This document shows positions 18,077 to 27,402 of a stretch of 64,000 bases of DNA, one piece after another. Position 1 is the stretch's first letter. Every line of letters starts with the position of its first letter. The notes below the pieces were generated by a model. It was not told where the DNA came from. It saw only the letters and a program-made list of their open reading frames with translations, and made no database searches. Both the position numbers and the translations under genes were made by a program. Location of the stretch: assembly GCF_003058195.1 (NCBI RefSeq), contig NZ_QBUH01000001.1:372001-436000 (forward strand). The letters run 5' to 3'. The stretch comes from Elizabethkingia sp. YR214. Lineage in GTDB: Bacteria > Bacteroidota > Bacteroidia > Flavobacteriales > Weeksellaceae.

Positions 18077-19618
18077 TTAGATTTTACTCAAAAGATTTCT
18101 GAAGTTAACCTTATCATCGATGATTCTCCTTAGTTCAGAAACCGGAACTCTTTCCTGTTGCATTGTATCTCTGTCTCTAAGTGTTACAGTATGATCGTTT
18201 AATGAATCATGATCAATTGTAATACAGAATGGCGTTCCTATAGCATCTTGTCTTCTGTAACGCTTACCAATAGCATCCTTTTCCTCATAATAAACATTGA
18301 AATCATATTTCAAATCATCAAATACTTTCTCCGCATATTCAGCAAGGCCATCTTTCTTCATTAACGGTAATACCGCCACTTTAAATGGTGCTAAAGCTGG
18401 AGGAAGAGAAAGAACTGTTCTTTCGGATCCGTCCTCAAGTGCTTCATCTTTCAGGCAGTGAGAAAGGATAGAAAGGAATAATCTGTCCAGACCTACGGAA
18501 GTTTCCACTACGTATGGTACATAGCTTTCATTTCTTTCCGGATCAAAATATTGTAGTTTTTTACCCGAGAATTTCTCATGTGCAGAAAGGTCAAAGTCAG
18601 TTCTGCTGTGAATACCTTCCAATTCTTTGAATCCAAATGGGAATTTAAATTCTATATCAGCCGCAGCATTTGCATAATGCGCTAGTTTCTCATGATCGTG
18701 AAATTTGTAATTCTCTTCACCAAGACCTAAAGCCAAGTGCCATTTCAAACGGGTTTGTTTCCATTTTTCATAGTATTCAAGCTCTGTTCCAGGAGGTACA
18801 AAGAACTGCATTTCCATTTGTTCGAACTCACGCATTCTGAAGATAAATTGTCTTGCTACGATTTCGTTACGGAATGCTTTACCTATTTGGGCAATACCAA
18901 AAGGAAGTTTATGGCGGGAAGTTTTCTGAACGTTCAGGTAATTTACAAAAATACCTTGTGCTGTTTCCGGACGAAGATAAAGATCCATTGCTGTTTCCGT
19001 AGTAGCACCAAGCTTAGTACCGAACATTAAGTTGAATTGTCTTACTTCTGTCCAGTTTTTAGAACCTGTATCCGGATCTGCAATTTCCAATTCTTCAATC
19101 AGAGATTTCACATCTGCCAGATCTTCATTTTCAAGAGATTTTGCCAGACGGGACAGAATAGTTTTCTGCTTCTCTCTGTACTCTATTACTCTTGGATTTG
19201 TAGCTTCAAACTGAGCTTTATCAAAAGCTTCGCCGAAACGTTTTGCTGCTTTATCTATCTCTTTCTGAGCTTTATCTTCTAATTTCGCACAATAATCTTC
19301 TACCAGCACATCTGCACGGAAGCGTTTTTTAGAATCTTTATTATCAATTAATGGATCATTGAAAGCGTCTACGTGTCCGGAAGCCTTCCAGATTGTAGGG
19401 TGCATAAAGATTGCTGAATCGATTCCCACAATGTTTTCGTTCAGTTGTACCATTGCTTTCCACCAATACTGCTTGATATTGTTTTTCAGCTCAGCACCAT
19501 TCTGTCCGTAGTCATAGATTGCAGAAAGTCCGTCATAAATTTCACTTGACGGAAATATAAAACCATACTCTTTCGCGTGAGAAATCACCTTCTTGAAAAC
19601 GTCTTCCTGTTTAGCCAT
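18077..19618 (-). CDS. glyS: Glycine-tRNA ligase (single-chain class II type)
   Basis: A 513-residue homodimeric glycyl-tRNA synthetase of the eukaryote/archaeal-like type, not the alpha2-beta2 form. The N-terminus is typical (EDVFKKVISHAKEYGFIFPS, then YDYGQNGAELKNNIKQYWW). Class II motif 2 is around GKAFRNEI and RMREFEQMEMQFF; motif 3 is ETSVGLDRLFLSIL. The anticodon-binding domain occupies the last 130 residues (ALAPFKVAVLPL). Monocistronic with its own promoter and terminator. Confidence 0.97.
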   Translation of the reverse strand: MAKQEDVFKKVISHAKEYGFIFPSSEIYDGLSAIYDYGQNGAELKNNIKQYWWKAMVQLNENIVGIDSAIFMHPTIWKASGHVDAFNDPLIDNKDSKKRFRADVLVEDYCAKLEDKAQKEIDKAAKRFGEAFDKAQFEATNPRVIEYREKQKTILSRLAKSLENEDLADVKSLIEELEIADPDTGSKNWTEVRQFNLMFGTKLGATTETAMDLYLRPETAQGIFVNYLNVQKTSRHKLPFGIAQIGKAFRNEIVARQFIFRMREFEQMEMQFFVPPGTELEYYEKWKQTRLKWHLALGLGEENYKFHDHEKLAHYANAAADIEFKFPFGFKELEGIHSRTDFDLSAHEKFSGKKLQYFDPERNESYVPYVVETSVGLDRLFLSILSHCLKDEALEDGSERTVLSLPPALAPFKVAVLPLMKKDGLAEYAEKVFDDLKYDFNVYYEEKDAIGKRYRRQDAIGTPFCITIDHDSLNDHTVTLRDRDTMQQERVPVSELRRIIDDKVNFRNLLSKI

Positions 19619-19634
19619 AATATTATTTAAAGTG

Positions 19635-19642
19635 CAAAAATA
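19635..19642 (-). promoter_or_regulatory. -7 promoter element (TATTTTTG) of glyS
   Basis: Exact TAnnTTTG match on the minus strand, 16 nt before the glyS ATG. Confidence 0.6.
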
Positions 19643-19771
19643 AGTTTTTTAGGGAGTTCTTTCAATTTTTTCATAAAAGTCATTATTATTTAGATACTAA
19701 TTAGTACTCCTTTTCCGTTTCAGAATACTAATTTTACCGAAAATGAAATTTTTTTTCCAAAATCTTATATG

Positions 19772-19779
19772 TATTTTTG
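19772..19779 (+). promoter_or_regulatory. -7 promoter element (TATTTTTG) of mutL
   Basis: Exact TAnnTTTG match 24 nt before the mutL ATG. Confidence 0.6.
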
Positions 19780-19803
19780 ACATTAGAAAAATAAAAATCT
19801 ACA

Positions 19804-21579
19804 ATGCCTGATATCATTAGACTCCTTCCCGATCATGTAGCTAACCAGATTGCCGCCGGCGAAGTGGTGCAGAGACCTGCATCCATCGTTAAAGAGCTTT
19901 TGGAGAATGCTATAGATGCTGGTGCAACGTCCATAGAACTAATTGTGAAGGATGGTGGCCGGACTCTGGTACAGGTTGTAGATAACGGAAGCGGAATGTC
20001 GGCTACGGATGCCCGGCTGGCTTTTGAGCGCCATGCCACTTCCAAAATAAGAACAACGGAAGATATTTTCCGAATTGCGACTAAAGGTTTCAGAGGTGAA
20101 GCTTTAGCATCTATTGCGGCTGTTGCTCAGATAGATCTTAAAACCAAACAGACAGACACTTCCTACGGAACACATATTATGATCCACGGAGGGGAACTGA
20201 TTGAACAGGAACCTGTACAAAGTACAGATGGAAGTAACTTCGCTGTGAAAAATCTATTCTATAATGTGCCTGCAAGAAGAAAGTTCTTAAAATCGGATAA
20301 TGTTGAAATCCGCCATATTATGGATGAATTCCAGCGTGTTGCTATTGCACATCCGGGATTAGAATTTTCACTTTATAATAATGATTCTGAAGTATTCCGT
20401 CTACGAAAAAGTACAGAATTACAAAGAATCATCGATATTTTCGGAAGACGTTTACATTCTCTCCTGGTTCCGATTAAAGAAGAGACAGATTGGGTAAGAC
20501 TTAACGGATATGTAGGAAAACCAGAAGCCGCAAGAAAGAACAGAGGCGAACAGTTTTTCTTTGTTAATGGCAGGTATTTTAAAAGCCCTTATCTTTCCCG
20601 TGCGGTTCAGGAAGCATTCGAAGGTCTTTTGCAGCCTCAATATATTCCAAGCTATTTCTTGTTTTTAGAAATAGATCCGGCAAAAATAGATGTAAACATA
20701 CATCCACAGAAAACAGAAGTGAAATTCGAGGATGAGAATGTTATTTTCGCAATGCTGCGTTCCTCTATCAAAAGATCTCTCGGGATTTATAACATCTCCC
20801 CAAGCTTGGATTTTGACAGAGAACCTATGCATGATGAAATGATTGTTTCTCGTTCTCCTAGTGACAGAGTTGTAATTCCTACCATACAGGTAGACCGCAA
20901 TTACAATCCTTTCCGGGAAGAGACTTCTGCACCGAAACCACAAGAGATAGTTAGTCTTACAGAAATGTACCAGACAAGTGTTTCGCCTTCCCCTTCAAAA
21001 ATCAATTTATTTGATGAAGACGATACGGAAGATGAATTGATGCGACTTCCTAACGGATTCTGGCTTTACAATCACAACAGTAAAACGTTGATGCTTGATC
21101 TGGGCAGAATGCACCAATTGGTGCTTTATGAAAGAAAGCAAAAGAAGAAAACATCTCAAACCCATAGCCAGAAATTATTATTCTCTCATGAAATTTATCT
21201 AAATGAGATAGAAAAGATGACCTACCTGGCGGTTCGTGAGAAGTTGATTAAAATAGGTTTTGATATGAATCTGGATGGAAGTGAACATATATTACATATT
21301 CATGCTGTACCGGAAGATTTATCAGACAAAGATATTATACCTCTTTTACAAAAAATTTTTGCAGAATATGAAGACGAAAGTTTAGACTTTTTTGAATTCT
21401 TTGAAAGCAAACAGGTAAAATTACAATCTAAATCCAACTTCGACTTCCATCAGAAAGAAGACGTAGAGAGCCTTATTGAAGATTTTTCAGCACTGGGATT
21501 CCCGGAATACAACCACAATAAAAAGAAGTGCTATATAGAGCTTCCTATTGAGGAACTGAAAAATAAACTTAAAATGTAA
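19804..21579 (+). CDS. mutL: DNA mismatch repair protein MutL, endonuclease motif degenerate
   Basis: A 591-residue MutL. The N-terminal GHKL ATPase is fully conserved: QIAAGEVVQRPASIVKELLENAIDAG, DNGSGM, FERHATSKI and GFRGEALASIA. The middle and linker are normal. The C-terminal dimerisation domain lacks the nickase signature: where DQHAxxExxxxE is expected the sequence is D432-LGRMHQLVLY-E443, and the C-terminal CPHGRP-type motif is replaced by HNKKKCYIEL. It may therefore act only as an ATP-dependent matchmaker. No mutS or mutH is in the window. It is followed after 5 nt by a rhomboid gene, likely one operon. Confidence 0.93.
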   Translation: MPDIIRLLPDHVANQIAAGEVVQRPASIVKELLENAIDAGATSIELIVKDGGRTLVQVVDNGSGMSATDARLAFERHATSKIRTTEDIFRIATKGFRGEALASIAAVAQIDLKTKQTDTSYGTHIMIHGGELIEQEPVQSTDGSNFAVKNLFYNVPARRKFLKSDNVEIRHIMDEFQRVAIAHPGLEFSLYNNDSEVFRLRKSTELQRIIDIFGRRLHSLLVPIKEETDWVRLNGYVGKPEAARKNRGEQFFFVNGRYFKSPYLSRAVQEAFEGLLQPQYIPSYFLFLEIDPAKIDVNIHPQKTEVKFEDENVIFAMLRSSIKRSLGIYNISPSLDFDREPMHDEMIVSRSPSDRVVIPTIQVDRNYNPFREETSAPKPQEIVSLTEMYQTSVSPSPSKINLFDEDDTEDELMRLPNGFWLYNHNSKTLMLDLGRMHQLVLYERKQKKKTSQTHSQKLLFSHEIYLNEIEKMTYLAVREKLIKIGFDMNLDGSEHILHIHAVPEDLSDKDIIPLLQKIFAEYEDESLDFFEFFESKQVKLQSKSNFDFHQKEDVESLIEDFSALGFPEYNHNKKKCYIELPIEELKNKLKM

Positions 21580-21584
21580 AAAAT

Positions 21585-22349
21585 ATGCAAAGATATATTC
21601 CACCTATTACCAAAACCCTGCTGATTGTTAATGTTCTGCTATTTGTAGCTACTTTTCTTTTAAAGCCCATTGGAATAGATTTAGGAGTAATTCTGGGGGC
21701 TTTTTTCCCGGGATCACCTAACTTCCAGTTTTATCAGGTGATTACCCACATGTTTATGCATGACGGGTATATGCACATCATATTCAACATGATTGCTTTA
21801 TGGTCTTTCGGTTCGGCAATTGAAATGACTTTAGGACCTAAAAAGTATGCAATATTCTACTTTGTATGTGGTATTGGGGCTTATATTTTATTTAACATCG
21901 TTAACTATATCCAGGTAGACAGTCTTATTAACAGTCTTGTTGCGCAGGGAACAGATATCGAACAGCTTTTTCATCTTTCAAAGTTAGGTATTAACGGCTC
22001 TTTTGTTAATGATGTTCAGAATGCTACTTTTAGAGGAAATCCGCAAGAAGTTCAGGAACTTTTCGATTTTCTAAGAACACCAATGGTAGGAGCTTCAGGA
22101 GCCATTTATGGGCTTTTAGTAGCTTTTGCAATGCTTTATCCGGATGCTAAGATCATGATGCTGATCCCGCCAATTCCTATTAAAGCTAAGTATTTAATGC
22201 CTTTCCTTATCATCGTTGAGTTTTTCTTAGGTGTAAGAGATTCTCAGGGAGATAATGTTGCACACTTTGCACATCTTGGTGGCGCAGTTATTGCTTTTAT
22301 CCTGATCAAAATTTGGACTAAAAACAGATTCAGGATAGATCGCCGATGA
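21585..22349 (+). CDS. Rhomboid-family intramembrane serine protease
   Basis: A 254-residue polytopic membrane protease with about six helices. The oxyanion/fold motif HDGYMHIIFNMIALWSFG occupies 59-76. The nucleophile is Ser171 in GASGAIYGLL and the catalytic His is in NVAHFAHLGGA (H227 or H230). There is a long loop (about 108-165) between helices that is larger than in E. coli GlpG. It starts 5 nt after mutL and overlaps the next gene by 4 nt (ATGA). Substrates unknown. Confidence 0.93.
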   Translation: MQRYIPPITKTLLIVNVLLFVATFLLKPIGIDLGVILGAFFPGSPNFQFYQVITHMFMHDGYMHIIFNMIALWSFGSAIEMTLGPKKYAIFYFVCGIGAYILFNIVNYIQVDSLINSLVAQGTDIEQLFHLSKLGINGSFVNDVQNATFRGNPQEVQELFDFLRTPMVGASGAIYGLLVAFAMLYPDAKIMMLIPPIPIKAKYLMPFLIIVEFFLGVRDSQGDNVAHFAHLGGAVIAFILIKIWTKNRFRIDRR

Positions 22350-23329
22350 AAGTTATTCGACTTATACTTACATTATTGCATTTGGTGCTATTTTTTGCCC
22401 TTGCTGCAATGTTACTCAATAGTTTTATACCACCTAAGGTTTTTAAGTGGTTTAATTTTGTCCCTTTAGTATTTCCTCCACTTATAATTGCATACATTGT
22501 ACTTACTATTGTATGGATTGCAACGTGGAAAAAGAGGGCTATATTTTTCCTTATTGGTCTTCTTTTCTTTTTCAACCCTATCAGAAGATGGGTTAATTAC
22601 AGTCCAGGCTCTGTAGCAGGAAATCTAAAAGTTGTTACCTATAATATTCATGCTGGACGCGATCTTCCCACCCTAAAATCCTTTTTGGAAGGCGAAGCTC
22701 CTGATGTTATATTTTTCCAGGAAAAAGGCTACCACAATAAAGAATCTCTTTCTATTCCTGGGTTTAAGCATGTTGTAGAAGAACGAGTTGTCTCTATATA
22801 TTCTAAATATCCGGTTAAAAATCAGGGTGAGATTATAAAAGATGGCAGCAATGGACATTCTCTGTATGCAGATATCAATATAAATGGAAAAACCATCCGT
22901 TTTATTAATGTTTATCTCGAGCCTTTTTATCTGAAAAAAGATATGCTTCGCCCAACCGGCGACAATAAAATTAATGAAGAAAAAGCAAAAATTTTAGGTT
23001 CCCGAATGGCGGAAAGTTTCAGAATTCACCAGGACCAGGTAGCTGCTGTACGGGAATTTGTACAAAACTCCCCCTATCCTGTTATTCTGGGTGGAGATTT
23101 CAACTCTGTACCTAGCTCCTATGAATATTACCATTTAAGCAAAAACCTTAATGATGCATTTATGGAAGCAGGTTCAGGATCTGCTACAAGTTTTCACGAT
23201 TACAAATTTCCGATTCGTATAGATTATCTCTTCTGTAGCCCACAAATAAAGGCTACAAGCTATACAGTAGACAGAGAATTAAAAATTTCTGATCACTTCC
23301 CGGTAATTTCTTCTTTTAAAGTAAAATAA
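22346..23329 (+). CDS. Membrane-anchored endonuclease/exonuclease/phosphatase-family protein
   Basis: A 327-residue protein with two or three N-terminal membrane helices (about 1-75), then an EEP-fold domain: LKVVTYNIHAGRD, DVIFFQEKGYH, INVYLEP, VILGGDFNSVP (metal/catalytic Asp and Asn), IRIDYLFCSP and the terminal ISDHFPVISSF. These are the conserved metal and catalytic motifs of the superfamily. Substrate could be phospholipid, sugar phosphate or nucleic acid. It overlaps the rhomboid gene by 4 nt, so mutL, rhomboid and this gene form an operon. Confidence 0.88.
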   Translation: MKVIRLILTLLHLVLFFALAAMLLNSFIPPKVFKWFNFVPLVFPPLIIAYIVLTIVWIATWKKRAIFFLIGLLFFFNPIRRWVNYSPGSVAGNLKVVTYNIHAGRDLPTLKSFLEGEAPDVIFFQEKGYHNKESLSIPGFKHVVEERVVSIYSKYPVKNQGEIIKDGSNGHSLYADININGKTIRFINVYLEPFYLKKDMLRPTGDNKINEEKAKILGSRMAESFRIHQDQVAAVREFVQNSPYPVILGGDFNSVPSSYEYYHLSKNLNDAFMEAGSGSATSFHDYKFPIRIDYLFCSPQIKATSYTVDRELKISDHFPVISSFKVK

Positions 23330-23381
23330 ATATCATTTTTTTACGTTAAATTCACATCTTAAACATTTTAATCAACTAAAT

Positions 23382-23795
23382 ATGAAAAAAACAATTTTAG
23401 GTGTAGCAGTATTCTCTGCACTGGCTTTGACTTCTTGCAAAAAGGAAACTACAAGTACTGAAATTAAATCTACAGATTCCGGTACAGTTACAACGACTAC
23501 AACTACTGAAACAAAATTAGATAGCGCGAAAGTAAAAGAAGGCGTTCAGAAAGCTGAGGACAAAGTAGAAAATGCGGCTAACAAAACTGGTGATGCAATA
23601 AAAAATGCAGCTGATAAAACTGGTGACGCTGTGAAGAACGCGGCTGACAAGACTGGTGATGCCGTGAAAGATGCTGCTCATAAGACTGGTGATGCTGTAG
23701 ACAAAGCTGGTAAAGATATTAAGCAAGGTGCTCAGAAAGCAGGTGATAAAATAGACAGAGCTGCAACCGCTGCTAAAGAAGAATTAAAAAAATAA
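23382..23795 (+). CDS. Small lipoprotein with LEA-like 11-residue repeats
   Basis: A 137-residue lipoprotein (signal ending LALTSC-KKE). After a Thr-rich linker come four tandem 11-residue repeats of the type KTGDAVKNAAD, then further Ala/Lys-rich sequence. The composition and period match late-embryogenesis-abundant group 3 and apolipoprotein-like amphipathic helices. A role in desiccation, osmotic or membrane stress is plausible but not shown. It stands alone, before a strong terminator; no exact TAnnTTTG is visible upstream. Confidence 0.85.
   Translation: MKKTILGVAVFSALALTSCKKETTSTEIKSTDSGTVTTTTTTETKLDSAKVKEGVQKAEDKVENAANKTGDAIKNAADKTGDAVKNAADKTGDAVKDAAHKTGDAVDKAGKDIKQGAQKAGDKIDRAATAAKEELKK
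23583..23714 (+). repeat. Four tandem 33-bp repeats inside the LEA-like lipoprotein gene
   Basis: Units start at 23583, 23616, 23649 and 23682. They encode KTGDAIKNAAD, KTGDAVKNAAD, KTGDAVKDAAH and KTGDAVDKAGK. In-frame repeats of this kind can change in number by slippage or recombination. Confidence 0.9.
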
Positions 23796-23820
23796 TTAGA
23801 TCTTCTTTTTCACAAGATAT

Positions 23821-23853
23821 AACGGGCATTTCAATTGAAACGCCCGTTTTTTT
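23821..23853 (+). terminator. Terminator after the LEA-like lipoprotein gene
   Basis: Stem AACGGGC / GCCCGTT enclosing a further palindrome TTTCAATTGAAA, then a run of seven or more T. Confidence 0.9.
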
Positions 23854-23911
23854 GTTATGATTATTACATTTATCTATCAGAACAAGGCGTTTTCATAAAT
23901 GAAATTTTTCA

Positions 23912-23919
23912 TATTTTTG
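23912..23919 (+). promoter_or_regulatory. -7 promoter element (TATTTTTG) of the antiporter gene
   Basis: Exact TAnnTTTG match 46 nt before the ATG at 23966. Confidence 0.55.
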
Positions 23920-23965
23920 ACGACAATTCTTTATTTTCCAACACACAATTTAATACAATTATCAA

Positions 23966-25573
23966 ATGATCGAAAACTATTTACTCTGGGGAATAGGCAT
24001 TGCCTTTGGTGTAATGCTCCTGGTAATGCTTGGACAAAAGATCCGCATTGCTTATCCTATATTCCTTACAGTTGCCGGACTTTTGATAAGCTTTATTCCT
24101 GGCTTACCAACTTTTCAGGTAGATCCTAGTATTGTTTTCCTTATCTTCCTGCCCCCTATTCTTTTTGAAGCGGCATGGAATACCTCATGGAAAGACTTTC
24201 TAAGGTTCAGAAGACCCATACTGGGACTCGCCTTTGGTTTGGTCTTTCTGACATCCATAGTAGTAGCATATCTCTCTTCTAATATGATTCCGGGAATAAC
24301 TGTAGCAATGGGATTTTTACTGGGCGGGATTAACTCCCCTCCGGATGCTGTTGCCGCTACATCCATCTTAAAACACCTAAAGATTCCCAAAAGAACACTT
24401 AGCATCCTGGAAGGAGAAAGCTTAATAAACGATGCATCGAGTTTAATTGTAATGAAGTTTGCACTGGCAGCCATACTTACCGGGCAGTTCGTAATGCAGG
24501 AAGCCATAGGAAACTTCTTTGTAATGGCTATTATGGGTGCACTTGTAGGTCTTGTCGTTGCCTTCCTGTTAATGCTGATTTTCAGAATCCTGCCAACGAC
24601 TTCTGATATCGATACTATCTTTACACTGATTACACCTTATATCATGTATATTGTTGCGGAACACTTCCATTATTCGGGGGTTCTGGCTGTTGTTACCGGC
24701 GGACTTGTTATGTCTTATAACTCTAACCGTTTTCAGACACATACAACACGTATACAGGCTGTAAATGTGTGGAGCACGATTATATTCCTGATGAATGCTT
24801 TTATCTTTATCCTGATAGGCTTGCAAATGCCCGGTATTATAGATGAAATGTCACCGGAAGCTATAAAATCCGGTTTAGGTTATGCCGTAATCATTGGCGG
24901 GGCTATTGTATTAACCCGATTTGTGTGGACCTTTACCTGGACCTATCTCCCGCCTTTATTATTTAAAAGCATCCGTAAAAAAGACAAACATTTGGATTGG
25001 AGGGAACCTTTTATATTAAGCCTTGCGGCCATGCGGGGTGTTGTATCCCTTGCCGGAGCGCTGGCCATACCCTTGGCTCTGCCATCAGGAGAAGCTTTCC
25101 CTCATAGAGATATGATTATTTTTGTAACATTTATTATTATCCTGCTCACCCTTGTAGGACAGGGGCTTTTATTGCCTATTATCCTGAAATACATTGATAT
25201 TAAGGAAGTAGGAGCTACTATGTCTGAAGAAGAGCAAGAAACAAGAATATTGTGGAAATTAAAAAGAATTGCGCTACATACTCTGGAAAAGAATTATTCG
25301 GAAGAAGTGCAAAAATATTCTTTGGTCAATAACCGAAAAATGCAACTGCAGGCAGATCTGGAGCTACTGGAAAATCGATTAAAATGCATTAACAACAGTT
25401 TTCATGGTGATGCAGTAAAATCGGTTACAGAAATCCGGAGAGAGATTATAAAGGAGCAGAGAAAGCTACTTACTGAGCTTCGCAGAATGGATGAATTTGA
25501 CGATTCTGTTCTTCGAAAACAGGAATTAAGCCTAGATCTGGACGAAGCAAAGATTACGGGATTCCAACATTAA
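23966..25573 (+). CDS. CPA1-family Na+/H+ antiporter
   Basis: A 535-residue protein with about twelve membrane helices and a 120-residue cytoplasmic C-terminal tail. Family signatures are FLPPILFEAAWNTSW, GGINSPPDAVAATSIL and GESLINDASSLIVMKFAL; the ND in the last carries the transport Asp. AAMRGVVSLAGALAIPLALP is the conserved C-terminal helix block. The tail (from about residue 420) is helical and charged. Expected role is exchange of protons for sodium or other monovalent cations at the inner membrane. Single gene with its own promoter and terminator. Confidence 0.95.
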   Translation: MIENYLLWGIGIAFGVMLLVMLGQKIRIAYPIFLTVAGLLISFIPGLPTFQVDPSIVFLIFLPPILFEAAWNTSWKDFLRFRRPILGLAFGLVFLTSIVVAYLSSNMIPGITVAMGFLLGGINSPPDAVAATSILKHLKIPKRTLSILEGESLINDASSLIVMKFALAAILTGQFVMQEAIGNFFVMAIMGALVGLVVAFLLMLIFRILPTTSDIDTIFTLITPYIMYIVAEHFHYSGVLAVVTGGLVMSYNSNRFQTHTTRIQAVNVWSTIIFLMNAFIFILIGLQMPGIIDEMSPEAIKSGLGYAVIIGGAIVLTRFVWTFTWTYLPPLLFKSIRKKDKHLDWREPFILSLAAMRGVVSLAGALAIPLALPSGEAFPHRDMIIFVTFIIILLTLVGQGLLLPIILKYIDIKEVGATMSEEEQETRILWKLKRIALHTLEKNYSEEVQKYSLVNNRKMQLQADLELLENRLKCINNSFHGDAVKSVTEIRREIIKEQRKLLTELRRMDEFDDSVLRKQELSLDLDEAKITGFQH

Positions 25574-25586
25574 AATAACATCATAA

Positions 25587-25617
25587 AAAAATGATCGGAA
25601 AATTTCCGATCATTTTT
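25587..25617. terminator. Bidirectional terminator between antiporter gene and suf operon
   Basis: Almost uninterrupted palindrome AAAAATGATCGGAAA / TTTCCGATCATTTTT; T runs result in both directions. Confidence 0.92.
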
Positions 25618-25646
25618 ATCATATAAGAAAGATTTGTCTTCTTGTT

Positions 25647-26867
25647 TTATGCCAACATCTTTTGAGCTTTTTTCACACCCTCTGTTAAGATATCTATTTC
25701 TTCAAATGTATTGTATACAGCAAAACTGGCTCTTACCGTTCCTGCAACACCAAAATATTCCATGATTGGTTGTGTACAATGGTGTCCTGTTCTTACAGCA
25801 ATACCCAATTTATCCAGGATCATACCTACATCCGAGGCAATACCTATTCCGGATAGATTAAAGGAAACTACACCTGCTCTATTGGCGTGTTCACCATATA
25901 CTTTTAGGCCTTCTATTTCCAGAAGTTTACGTTGTGCATATTTTAATAATGCATGTTCATGTGCTGCAATATTGGATCTTCCTACTTTCTCCATAAAATC
26001 CACTGCTGTTCCTATTGCAATATTACCTGCAATATTTGGTGTTCCGGCTTCAAATCTGAAAGGAAGCCCTGCGTAAGTTGTTTTTTCGAAAGTACAATGG
26101 TCAATCATTTCGCCACCTCCGTGAAATGGATTTAACTGCTCCAAAGCGGATGCTTTTCCATATAAAATTCCGGTTCCTGTTGGTCCATACATTTTATGGC
26201 CTGAGAAAGCGAAGAAATCACAGTCCATTGCCTGAACATCTATTTCGAAATGTGGCGCAGCCTGTGCACCGTCTATAAATACAAAAGCATTAGATTTTGC
26301 TCTTACTTTTCTGATGATTTCATCAATCGGGTTAACAATACCTAAGGCATTGGAAACCTGATTTACAGAAACAAGCTTCGTTTTCTCAGAAAGCCATTCA
26401 TCCAGAACATCTATTTGCAAAATACCTTCTTCATTCATCGGAATTACACGAAGTTTTGCTCCTGTTCTTTGACATAACATCTGCCAAGGAACAATATTAG
26501 AATGGTGCTCCAGGTAAGAAATAATGATCTCATCATCTTTCTTAATCAGATCAGTAATTGCATAAGCAACAAGATTAATCCCCTCAGTTGTCCCCTTAGT
26601 AAATAGTACTTCATAATCATGCTTTGCATTGATAAATCGCTGTACCTTCTTACGAGCATCTTCCATCATCTCTGTAGCTACCTGGCTAAGTGTATGAATC
26701 CCTCTGTGAACATTTGCATTGTAATGCTCATAATAGTTATTAATAGCATCCAAAACCATTTTAGGTTTCTGGCTGGTTGCTGCATTATCCAAGTAAACTA
26801 AATCTTTACCATTAACCTTTTCCTGAAGAATAGGAAACTGTGAACGGATTTCTTGTACATCAAACAT
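25647..26867 (-). CDS. sufS: SufS-type cysteine desulfurase
   Basis: A 406-residue PLP enzyme that takes sulfur from cysteine for Fe-S assembly. The start YLDNAATSQKP, THRGIHTLSQ-type segment (VHRGIHTLSQ), the PLP lysine in FSGHKMYGPTG and the catalytic cysteine in RTGHHCTQPIM identify group II (SufS) enzymes. Last gene of the leftward suf operon. No SufE or SufU partner is encoded in the visible operon. Confidence 0.96.
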   Translation of the reverse strand: MFDVQEIRSQFPILQEKVNGKDLVYLDNAATSQKPKMVLDAINNYYEHYNANVHRGIHTLSQVATEMMEDARKKVQRFINAKHDYEVLFTKGTTEGINLVAYAITDLIKKDDEIIISYLEHHSNIVPWQMLCQRTGAKLRVIPMNEEGILQIDVLDEWLSEKTKLVSVNQVSNALGIVNPIDEIIRKVRAKSNAFVFIDGAQAAPHFEIDVQAMDCDFFAFSGHKMYGPTGTGILYGKASALEQLNPFHGGGEMIDHCTFEKTTYAGLPFRFEAGTPNIAGNIAIGTAVDFMEKVGRSNIAAHEHALLKYAQRKLLEIEGLKVYGEHANRAGVVSFNLSGIGIASDVGMILDKLGIAVRTGHHCTQPIMEYFGVAGTVRASFAVYNTFEEIDILTEGVKKAQKMLA

Positions 26868-26872
26868 TACTT

Positions 26873-27394
26873 TTAGTTTTTTTGTTCTGTTAAAGCCATT
26901 ATAAAGGCATCAACTTCTGCTTTTTCATCAGCATATTTCTGTTGAAGTTCAGAGCCTTCACCCATTCTTCCGTAATATGTGTAAGCTTTGTCCGCAAAGA
27001 ATTTTTTATGAAAGACGGAAAGTTCCGGTAACTGAGGAAAGCGCTTATGAAACAGCATTTCATAATAAGCCTGCCATTCTCTTTCATTTTTATCTTCAAC
27101 AAAGTCTTTAGCTGCTCTTTGTGAAACATGAACCATCTCGTGGGCAATCACATTCATTACAAGAGCTAAATCAAAGTCAAACAGGTTCCGGGGAATTATA
27201 ATCCGCTGGGCCTCTCCAAATTCTCCTTCTGTAGTCAACAAAATAGAGTTTGGCTCTATTTCTTCCCGAAAACCGAAACCTTCAAAGTCCTTATTCTCAA
27301 GACCAAACTGATGTACAACAAAATTTGCAGCATCCAAAATCTGGTTGTGCTCCTTATAAGCTTTGAGATTAAAACTGATCTGGCCCAGGTCCAT
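26873..27394 (-). CDS. Predicted HExxH zinc-metalloprotease-like protein in the suf operon
   Basis: A 173-residue soluble protein without signal peptide. The motif NVIAHEMVHVSQ (H85-E86-x-x-H89) followed by NEREWQAYYE (a Glu near 104-106) has the gluzincin arrangement. I do not recognise a named family. It sits 5 nt before sufS and 8 nt after the ybjQ-like gene, so it is a member of the suf transcript. Possible roles are an Fe-S-linked protease or a metal-binding protein; both are inference. Confidence 0.75.
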   Translation of the reverse strand: MDLGQISFNLKAYKEHNQILDAANFVVHQFGLENKDFEGFGFREEIEPNSILLTTEGEFGEAQRIIIPRNLFDFDLALVMNVIAHEMVHVSQRAAKDFVEDKNEREWQAYYEMLFHKRFPQLPELSVFHKKFFADKAYTYYGRMGEGSELQQKYADEKAEVDAFIMALTEQKN

Positions 27395-27402
27395 TTTACG
27401 GT

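Noticed and set aside
23517-23726. Long antisense frame opposite the LEA-like repeats
   Set aside because: The repeats open a frame on the other strand automatically; the + strand gene has a signal peptide and family-like composition.
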